NCBI GenBank assembly: GCA_034359265.1
Contig: CP136891.1
Coordinates: 58,938,001 to 59,002,000, forward strand
DNA length: 64,000 bases
DNA from: Canna indica
Lineage: Eukaryota > Streptophyta > Magnoliopsida > Zingiberales > Cannaceae
Direction: 5' to 3'
The position numbers were made by a program, and so were the translations under genes. The notes beneath the pieces are model-generated. The model did not search any database and was not told the DNA's origin. It worked only from the letters and a program-made list of their open reading frames with translations. Shown here piece by piece: positions 56,793-64,000 of the stretch (positions are counted from its first letter, which is position 1; each line of letters begins with the position of its first letter).

Positions 56793-58049
56793 ATGGAAAC
56801 AAGATCACAAGGAATGGCGGAATCGATCAAGCAATTACAAGAGACGAGTATGAGACATGATCAAATACTCGATTCAATCCAAGCCAATCTAGAAGGACAG
56901 CAACATGCTATGGAGGCGCAAGAGAAGATTCTCCAACAGGTATCATCTCAGATTGCTCTATTAAATACACAAATGGTTCAAATATCAAAGTTGAAAGGAG
57001 AAGCAGGCGGATCAAATGGATCCCAGAGCAATCAGTTCGCCTGAGGTAGATTTAATTCGCGCCAGGATATGGGTGATGAGGATGAATTCCCGTTTCCTCC
57101 AAAACCACCGCAAGTGGAGTTGCCACTCTTCAATGGATCGGATGCTGAAGAGTGGATTGCTTCAGTGGAGGATTTTTTTTATTTCTACTCGACCGAAGAC
57201 CAGCATCGGGTAACAATGGCGACGTTTAGAATGGAAGGGTTGGCGAAAAGATGGTTCTGGTGGATGCAGCGGCAAAAATAGCTAGCTGGGTGGAATCACC
57301 TAGTGGATGCGATCCGGCGGCGCTTTGAGCCACCGGAAGGACAGCTCACGAAATTAATACAAACTACGAACGTGGAAGAATACGAGGAGCGATTCAAGGA
57401 GTTAGCGTTAAGAACGACTAACCTGCCAGAATCCTTTTTGGTTAGCCGCTTCGTCTCAGGATTAAGGACGGGCATTAAGACAGAAGTACTTACACAGCAG
57501 CCTAACTCCATGCATAAAGCAGTAGTAATGGCGAAGCAATTTGAGGCAAAAATAAATGCCGCCAAACGGCTCTCGATGCCATGGATGGGGAATAAAAATT
57601 TGGCATTACTGCCTACGCCGACTGGAGGTCAGCGGCACATTTCTATTCCGGCTCAGAATGGAAAGATAAATGGGTCCACGGCATTGTTTAATAAACCAAA
57701 TGGCTCGTCAATAGCAGTAAACCCACGAGTTCCTCCCCGTCGTCTCACATCAGCTGAAGAACAGAAACGTCGTGAACAGGGGTTGTGTTACTATTGCGAT
57801 GAAAAGTATTCATGGGGACACAAGTGCAAGTCACCCCAACTCTTTATGTTAGATCATGGGCCATTGAAGGAAGAAGAAGAGGTTGGACACGACCTCCAGC
57901 AGAGTACGGGTGAGGATGAATCATTAGAGTCTACATTGATATCTTTTAATGCGATGTCCGGTGGTTTTTCTCCGATGACTTTGCAGTTCCAAGGGACAAT
58001 CGCAGGGAAGACAGTGCAGGTGTTACTGGATGGGTGGGAGCACTCATAA
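56793..58049 (+). pseudogene. gypsy gag
   Basis: METRSQGMAESIKQLQETSM opens a coiled-coil-like N-terminus (56793-57044, ends in TGA). After a break the capsid core reads FPPKPPQVELPLFNGSDAEE, MATFRMEGLAKRWFWWMQRQ (57069-57281, TAG), then FEPPEGQLTKLIQTTNVEEY and SRFVSGLRTGIKTEVL (57303 on). The nucleocapsid has CYYCDEKYSWGHKC, a CX2C-X7-H-x-C-type knuckle seen in some plant gypsy gags. Two stops and a frameshift would need correction for full-length protein. Confidence 0.88.
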
Positions 58050-58455
58050 CTTTGTGCAAACCCGTGTGGCAAAATTTCTCGGATTGCCAATTGAAGAAAC
58101 TCCATCATTTGGTGTGATGGTGGGTAGCGGAGCGCATATAAAAAATGAGGGAATCATCCGCAACCTCAGCATTGGTATTCAGAACACCACCATTGTGATG
58201 GACTTTTATGTATTACCAATTAAAGGGTCCGATGTTGTTCTGGGCGTTGCATGGATGGCAACGCTAGGTCCAGTGGTGATGGACTTTGCCAACCAGCTAT
58301 TTGAGTTCCATTTCAATGGACAGAAGCGCTCGTGGAAAGGCATAAGTGGTTTGCACCCCAAGCAGATAGAGTGTCAATCGTTGCGTCGATTATGTCACAC
58401 GCAATCCATGGCTGAGTTGTATCAGCTAGAACTCATAGAGGAACTGCAACCTTGA
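58030..58455 (+). pseudogene. gypsy aspartic protease
   Basis: The preceding frame reads VQVLLDGW and stops; one base later the new frame reads GSTHNFVQTRVAKFLGLPIE. The active-site D-S-G-S-T is therefore split by a single-base frameshift near 58030. The domain continues with VGSGAHIKNEGIIRNLSIGI and GSDVVLGVAWMATLGPVVMD, the C-terminal strand and flap region in the usual order. It ends at a TGA at 58453-58455 ahead of the RT. Confidence 0.88.
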
Positions 58456-58563
58456 GCAACCTGTTACTCTGAAGAACTGCAACTCTTATTAAATCAATTT
58501 CCTGAAGTATTTGAACCTGTGCAAGGGCTGCCTCCGAAATGAGTAACTAATCACCACATCTTC

Positions 58564-59379
58564 TTGCCGACAGACCATCCTTTGGTCAATGTAAGACCCT
58601 ATAGGTATCCGCACTTCCAGAAAGAGGATATTGAGAGGCAAGTGAAGATGATGTTGCAGGAGGGCTTAATTCAACCAAGTACAAGTGCATTTTCTTTGCC
58701 AGTTCTGTTGGTCAGGAAGAAGGACGGGACATGGAGGTTTTGTATCGACTACCGGGCGTTGAATTCGGCTACCATCAAGGATCGGTTCCCCATCCCGACA
58801 GCTGACGAGTTATTTGACGAGCTTGGCGGGGCAGCCGTTTTCTCAAAACTCGATATTTTAGCGAGCTACCATCAGACAAGAGTGCATGTAGATGATGTCC
58901 CGAAGACGGTGTTCCGGACGCATGAAGGCCACTACAAATTTTTGGTGATGTCATTTGGCCTCACAAATGATCCGTCGACGTTCCAAGCCACCATGAATGG
59001 TAAATTTCGATCGTTCCTTCGTAAATTCTTACTTGTATTTTTTGATGATCTGCTGGTGTATAGCCGCAACTTGGCGGAGCATGTTGACCATTTGAAAAGG
59101 GTACTTGAAACTTTAAGGGACAACCAATTGGTTGCCAAGAGATCAAAGTGTACATTTGGATGTACAACAGTCGAATACCTAGGTCATTTGATTTCAGCTG
59201 AAGGACTGCGGGTGGATTCGACAAAAATTGAAGCAATTCAGGTGTGGCCACCACCCAAATCAGTGAAGGCTTTACGAGGCTTCTTGGGCCTTGCCAGCTA
59301 CTATCGCCGGTTCATTCGTGGATTCGCTCAAAAGGCGGCTCATTTGACCGATTTATTGAAGAAAGACGCATTCGGCTAG
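58564..59379 (+). pseudogene. gypsy reverse transcriptase
   Basis: Complete palm: PYRYPHFQKEDIERQVKMML, SAFSLPVLLVRKKDGTWRFC, IDYRALNSATIKDRFPIPTA, FSKLDILASYHQTRVH, TPxxFG-type block MSFGLTNDPSTFQATMN, then VFFDDLLVYS with both catalytic Asp, VEYLGHLISAEGLRVDSTKI and ALRGFLGLASYYRRFIRGFA. It is open from 58564 to a TAG at 59379 that replaces the Trp expected after FG. A stop and frame break also lie upstream at 58541. The RT itself has all three catalytic Asp residues. Confidence 0.92.
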
Positions 59380-59406
59380 ACGAAGGAGGCAGAAGCTTCT
59401 TTTAAT

Positions 59407-59877
59407 ATGTTGAAGGAAGCACTAAGCAGTGCTCCAGTTTTGGCGCTTCCCGATTTCAATAAGATGTTCATATTGGAGACAAATGCGTCGGGAGTGGGTA
59501 TTGGCACCATCTTGGCGCAAGATCGTCGGCCCATGGCTTACTTCAGCCAGAAACTATCCGGCCGCATGCAAGCAGCACCACTATACCAGCGAGAAATGTA
59601 TGCAATTATTCAAGCAATAAGGAAATGGCGCCAGTACTTGTTGGGCCAAAAATTTCTAATCATCACTGATCAATGCTCATTAAAGGAACTGAAAAGCCAG
59701 GTGATTCAAACGCCGGAGCAGCAAAAATGGCTGGTAAAACTGATAGGATACCACTTTGATATCCAATACAGATCGAGACGCTTGATTGCAGCCGCGGATG
59801 CATTGTCCAGAGAACCATTAGCGTCCATGATGGCTCTGTCGCAACCAATTTGTGCTATTCTAGACGAAATCAGGTGA
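59407..59877 (+). pseudogene. gypsy RNase H
   Basis: APVLALPDFNKMFILETNAS shows the normal start, but the first catalytic Asp (ET-D-ASG) is Asn. AYFSQKLSGRMQAAPLYQRE, the Glu in REMYAI, and ITDQCSLKEL with the third acidic residue follow; LSREPLASM ends the domain. It would normally remove RNA from the RNA-DNA hybrid; the Asn substitution should abolish this. Confidence 0.9.
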
Positions 59878-59919
59878 CTAAATCGAGATCATGAAGAGCT
59901 CCAACAACTACATAAGAAG

Positions 59920-60666
59920 GTGATGGAACATGGACAAGAAGGGTACGAGGTACGGGATGGTATTCTTCTTTTCCATGGCAAAATTTTCATTCATGACGAC
60001 CGCACTTTGAAATCAATCCTCTTGCATGAGTTCCACTGCTCGCCGATAGGAGGACATGCGGGCATGCATCGCACTTATCGACGACTGGCAGATAACTTTT
60101 ATTGGAGCGCAATGAGAAGAGATGTTAATCAATACGTAGAAGGTTGTCAAATTTGCCAACGAATGAAGACTGAACAGATGTTACCAGCAGGGTTATTACC
60201 GCCATTACCCATTCTAAAGGAGGTATTTGAAGATCTTAGCCTGGACTTCATTACAGGACTTCCCCCCTCGAAGGGCAAAACGGCGATACTAGTGGTGGTG
60301 GACAGACTCACCAAATACGCTCATTTTTCGCCCTGCCGCGTCATTATTCCACTGAGAAGGTCGCCGAAGTGTTTTTAAATGGAATCGTCAAGCTTCACGG
60401 CATACCACGGTCAATTATAAGTGACCGAGATAGCCATTTTTTGAGTCAATTGTGGAAGGAACTATTACGCATGCAAGGAACAAAGTTGGGCTTCAACTCT
60501 TCATACCATTCGCAGACGGATGGACAAACTAAAGCGATGAACAAATGCCTCGAGATATACCTGTGTTGCTTTACGTTGGAGGAGCCGAAGAAATGGGAGA
60601 ATTTCCTCACTTGGGCCGAGTACTGGTACAACACATCGTACCAGACGTCGGTAGGGATGATGTCGT
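59920..60666 (+). pseudogene. gypsy integrase, C-terminally truncated
   Basis: HHCC zinc-binding part: LLHEFHCSPIGGHAGMHRTY and EGCQICQRMK. Catalytic core: FEDLSLDFITGLPPSKGKTA (first Asp), a frameshift at about 60370, IISDRDSHFLSQLWKELL (second Asp) and SYHSQTDGQTKAMNKCLEIY, where the catalytic Glu (QTE) is Lys. It breaks off at YQTSVGMM, where the copia LTR begins at 60667. The frameshift, the Glu-to-Lys change and the truncation each inactivate it. Confidence 0.92.
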
Positions 60667-62190
60667 TGTTGGCTTTATGTTTCAACCTTGGTCTTAATCT
60701 CGGTTTTGATGATAACAAACATGGAACTAGTATTTCACTAAGAAATCTTTCAGGTTCCATATCAATTAGCATTCAATGTCCTCGATCGAAAATATCAGAA
60801 GAAATCAGAAAATCGCAAGGACATTGATCGTCGCGCTCGGGTTCGTCACAAAAATTTCTCGAAACTCGACGAGTGCACCAAAGTCGCATTGGACGAGTCC
60901 AAAGATCAAATGAAAAGCTCTCCAAGTTGATGCGCGTTGAAAGCTGGAACCCGAAAATGAAGCGCGCAAGAAAAAGGGATGAAAAATTAATATCAGCCTT
61001 TGTTCGATTGACCGAAGAGTGTAAGGAAATTAGCAATAGCCAATTCGGTCGACCAGTCGGTCGATCGAACACTGACAAAAACTGGCAGTGGCTACTTCGG
61101 TCGACCGACAGAGGCCAAATATAGGCAGTACCTCGAGCTGTCGATCGATCAGTCGACCGGATTGAGGATCGCGCAATCGCACATCTCTAGCTTCCTTGCA
61201 TCGGTCGACCAATGGGTCGATCGAATGTGGGATCGAGTGTCTTGCGACAGTCGGTCGACCCGTCGGTCGATCGATCACTCAAATAAGCCAGCGGTCGCTC
61301 CAAGCGATCGATCGGTCAGTCGACCGACCAATCGATTGAGCGACTGTAACGAATAGTTTTCTATTTGTTGAGCTGTCGTTTCTTCGTGAGGGTATAAATA
61401 TACCTCATATAACTCCTTTTAATCTAGTTCCTTCACTCTTACAGATTTAATTGAGGATTTTAGAAGTGATTTAAGCCTTCTAACGATCGATTGTTGCGCG
61501 CTCTACTCTTCCGTCGAGTTCTTCTTCAAGCGCCAACTGCTTCCCTCAACTCTGCTGCAACACAAGATTCATCTTCCAGCAAGTTGAAGGATTGAAGGCT
61601 TGAAAAGAGTAGTTAATCTTGTTTTATTCTTTAGCTCTTTTCGTTGTAATTTTAACTGTTATTTGAATCTGTATACTTTGGATTTGTGCGTGTGAAGACT
61701 TAGGTTGTTAGGTCTTATTGTGTGAGTGGTATCCTCGGTGTAGAAGGAGTAAAGCCACTTGTATAAACGTAGTGTTACTAGGATTAGTCGAGTTGTCCCA
61801 TAGGGTTGAGGTGGAAGAGTGCTCTCGGTAAGAAGGTGGAGACTTCCGGGTGTGAAAGTGTCTTAGGTCGAGAGTGCGACTCTTCGAGCCAAAGTCCTCA
61901 TTGTAAGGGAAATAAGAATTAATCTAATAAACCTAGTTTGGAAATCCTAAACGGGGTGCTTAGGTAGTGGAGTAGGCATTGGGGACGAACCACTATAAAT
62001 TCTCGTGTTTGCATTGATTTATTGGTTGTTTTAAATTGCTTAATTATCTATCATTTCCGCATCTAATCATTCAGTCGTAAAATTGCAATTCGCCTAAACG
62101 ATTTAAGAAAATGATTAAAATTGGAATTTAGGCTAATTGATTTAGTAAACACACTATTCATCCTCCTCTAGTGTTGTCATTCCTCCTACA
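60667..62190 (+). repeat. 5' LTR of the SIRE-like element (1524 bp)
   Basis: Starts TGTTGGCTTTATGTTTC and ends ATTCCTCCTACA. It shares TTTTGATGATAACAAACATG (60708), GGTGCTTAGGTAGTGGAGTA (61955) and GAACCACTATAAATT with the other family members. A TATA-like TATAAATATACC lies at 61391. Confidence 0.9.
61040..61345 (+). repeat. array of CGGTCGACCG/CGATCGATCG palindromic motifs
   Basis: Within the LTR, six to eight clusters of self-complementary motifs such as GGTCGACCAGTCGGTCGATC, CGGTCGACCGAC, CGATCGATCAGTCGACCGG and CGATCGATCGGTCAGTCGAC at spacings of roughly 40-60 bp. Shorter versions with one or two clusters occur in the other LTRs of the family. It lies just upstream of the TATA-like motif. 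Confidence 0.85.
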
Positions 62191-62192
62191 TT

Positions 62193-62205
62193 TTGTATCA
62201 GAGCG
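62193..62205 (+). other. primer-binding site of the SIRE-like element
   Basis: TTGTATCAGAGCG, close to the TGGTATCAGAGC complement of initiator tRNA-Met, two bases after the LTR end at 62190. Confidence 0.85.
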
Positions 62206-62258
62206 GGTCCGTAGCTTGAGATTTCACCATCTCTTCTACACCTTGTCTCGATCCGAGA

Positions 62259-63026
62259 ATGGCACTAGAGTTGGTAGCGTCTATACCCCCTAGGTTCGAT
62301 GAGTCAAACTTTGGTCTTTGGAAAGGAATAATGTATATATTCTTAAAGACTCAAGGTTTAGGTGTTTTTAATATGGTAAAATCAAAATACATAGAACCTA
62401 AGGAAAAAATGGATGCATGGACTCAAGAACAAATTAATAGGTTTGAACTAAATGCTAAGGCAACAAATTGCTTATATTGTTCCTTAGAAAATAACATCTT
62501 TGAAAAAGTCATGCATTGTTCTTCCGCATTTGATATCTGGGCAACATTAAACATGCTATATAATTTTGCAAAAATCGAAGAGATTATTACTTTTGATGAA
62601 GGTGGTGATGACAATGGCCACTCACCTACTACTAATCTCAATTTTGATGCCCATAGTGCTTCGAGTCAAAGAAGCAATTCTAAAAGCCGGAAGAGAAAGG
62701 TAATTTGCCACTTGTGCAAAGAAAAAAGGCATGTGAGGAAAAATTGCCCTTCCATGAAGAACAAGGCAAAGAAGATGTCAAACGCTTCCACATCATCATC
62801 TTACTCAAGTGAAGCATCCTCTTACCATGACGATGAAGTCATCTCAAAAGAATGCATCATGAATGATAACAATGAGGTACACTCCTCTCCTTCTAGTCAT
62901 GTTAATAATAATGATAGTATTAACTCATCTAGTTCTCATGATTTTGATGAATTGATGGATGAGTATAAAATCATGTATGCCTTGATGGTTAAAAAGGACA
63001 AGGAAAATAGAAAATTTAAGACTTAG
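62259..63026 (+). pseudogene. SIRE-like copia gag with internal deletion
   Basis: MALELVASIPPRFDESNFGL and WKGIMYIFLKTQGLGVFNMV open the capsid in the standard way; ATNCLYCSLENNIFEKVMHC and IWATLNMLYNF follow. The next expected capsid helices are absent: the frame passes from AKIEEI straight to TFDEGGDDNGHS, which belongs near the nucleocapsid, so about a hundred residues or more are missing. CHLCKEKRHVRKNC at residue about 150 is an intact CCHC zinc knuckle. A Ser/Asn-rich acidic tail ends at a TAG (63024-63026). The start is the first ATG, 68 bases after the LTR. Confidence 0.88.
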
Positions 63027-63033
63027 TTCTCAT

Positions 63034-63720
63034 ATGCATGAACTAGAGAATGAAAAATTGAACATAAGTACAATTGTTTCTTGCCATGATGATCTTAAGC
63101 TTGAAATTGAGAATTTAAAAAATGAGGTAAAAGACTTGAAAAATGAAAATGAAGGTTTGAAATCAAAAATGAAACTTAGGAATAATGATTTGAAAAATGA
63201 TTCCAAACTTGAGAATGAAAAATTGAAAGTTGAAAATTGCTTGTTGAAATCTCAAATGCAAGCTTTACACAAATCCATTAATGACTTAAAAGATGAAGTT
63301 GTTTTCTTGAGTAAGAAAACTAGTAATTTATCATATGCTTCATCTTTTAGAAATCCTAGGAATAAAAATATCTATGTAAAGAATGCCAATGTTCATCATT
63401 ATTCTCATGTTAGGCATTCCACATTTAAACCTCATGTTCAAAAGAAGAATGTTTCATCTAAGAATATATGTTCATGCTCATCATGCCTCCTATGTTAAGC
63501 ATTCTAACATTAAATCTCATGTCTATGTTAAAAATGAAAAGAAAAGGTTTCATGGATATTACTTTTGTTGTGGTATATATGGTCATGCTATTCATGATTG
63601 TGCATTCAAAAGAAATCCAAGTGTTGCTAAGACACTTTGGATTCCTAGGCCATCTAACCCCCAATGACCCAAAGTCATTTGGGTACCAAAGATCTCTTCT
63701 TCTATTGTAGGGGGAGCTAC
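63034..63720 (+). pseudogene. SIRE-like gag, coiled-coil and second knuckle region
   Basis: Frame 63034-63498 is a heptad-rich coiled coil (ENLKNEVKDLKNENEGLKSK), continuing the gag of SIRE-type elements after a frameshift from the upstream part. A second frameshift at about 63460 leads to KRFHGYYFCCGIYGHAIHDC, the second zinc knuckle, in which the first Cys is Tyr. VIWVPK near 63680 marks the start of the protease linker; a TGA precedes it. Confidence 0.82.
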
Positions 63721-64000
63721 CACACAAGGGTGAAAGATTGATGATATGTTGAAGTTTACCATGGCTTACATTCTCTCATGTTTGATGTCTAGATGCCTAA
63801 ATATGAGAAAGCATGAGTAGATAGTTAAATTTGATACTTAGCATTTTCATAATTTCAAGCATACATGAGAAAAGTATATTTAGTTTTGAACATGCTAAGT
63901 TCATACATACTTGAGAACATACGTGATTTAATTTTGAATTCAAATATTTAGTTTTGAACATATCATGTATGATTTAAGTTTCATATTAAATATTTGTTTT
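63721..64000 (+). other. no coding frame seen; decayed element interior
   Basis: AT-rich sequence with repeated ATTTAGTTTTGAACAT and CATGAGAAAG-type phrases. The protease and integrase expected here are not recognisable before the edge. Confidence 0.4.

Larger units (their letters stand above)
56746..60666 (+). mobile_element. Ty3/gypsy element, gag to integrase, truncated by copia insertion
   Basis: Order: primer site TTGGTGCTTTCATTG (56746), gag (56793-58049), protease, RT, RNase H, integrase (to 60666). RT precedes integrase, which defines Ty3/gypsy. The integrase stops where the SIRE-like LTR begins at 60667; the rest and the 3' LTR lie beyond the window if they survive. Long frames are still open, so it is younger than the copy at 49370-54175, but the catalytic residues of RNase H and integrase are changed. 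Confidence 0.9.
60667..64000 (+). mobile_element. SIRE/Maximus-like Ty1/copia element, 5' end, runs off the right edge
   Basis: 5' LTR 60667-62190, primer site, gag with two zinc-knuckle regions and a long Asn/Lys/Glu-rich coiled coil, in that order. The last recognisable piece is the VIWVPK-type motif before the protease at about 63680. It is inserted into the gypsy integrase; the left flank is GTCGT (60662-60666). It belongs to the same family as the solo LTRs at 9363-10957, 22773-24124 and others, and supplies the internal region those lack. Confidence 0.9.

Overview
This is plant nuclear DNA, and almost all of it is transposable element. The elements are angiosperm-type LTR retrotransposons (Ty3/gypsy, Ty1/copia), CACTA, Mutator-like and hAT-like DNA elements. 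The few cellular genes or gene fragments are also plant-type: an EMSY-LIKE chromatin-reader gene, a small secreted cysteine-rich peptide gene, and captured fragments of a sugar transporter, a plant methyltransferase-like protein and eIF3d. The captured fragments are GC-rich, which hints weakly at a monocot; I cannot name the species.

Layout. 1-4400: 5' half of a minus-strand gypsy element (RT start, protease, gag, primer site, 2.1-kb LTR) that runs off the left edge. 4446-7113: host segment with an intact-looking two-exon cysteine-rich peptide gene; a second decayed copy lies at 20143-20229 plus 37657-40195. 7114-11149: gypsy gag fragment, eIF3d pseudogene, unidentified duplicated gene fragments, a solo LTR (9363-10957) and one end of a Mutator-like element. 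11160-18050: a gypsy-type ORF on the minus strand split by a ~5-kb solo LTR (12331-17294), which itself carries a Pack-MULE (14042-15878) with pieces of two host genes. 18486-20142: LTR remnants.

20235-37656 is one minus-strand copia element with 5-bp target duplications. It was hit later by at least four LTR elements of a second, SIRE-like copia group (in RNase H, RT, gag and the 5' LTR). 41095-45606 is a deleted CACTA element inside an old LTR. 47872-56185 (minus strand) holds exons of an EMSY-LIKE gene, interrupted by a decayed gypsy element (about 49370-54175) that contains a hAT-like insert. 56746-60666 is another gypsy element (gag, protease, RT, RNase H, integrase), cut by a SIRE-like copia element whose 5' LTR (60667-62190), primer site and damaged gag run to the right edge.

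Few genes here work together. The order of events is unusually readable, because most insertions keep matching target-site duplications and the interrupted reading frames resume on the far side. All pol genes seen are broken by stops, frameshifts or catalytic substitutions. The best candidates for functional host sequence are the peptide gene at 5989-6303 and, less likely, the EMSY-LIKE locus.
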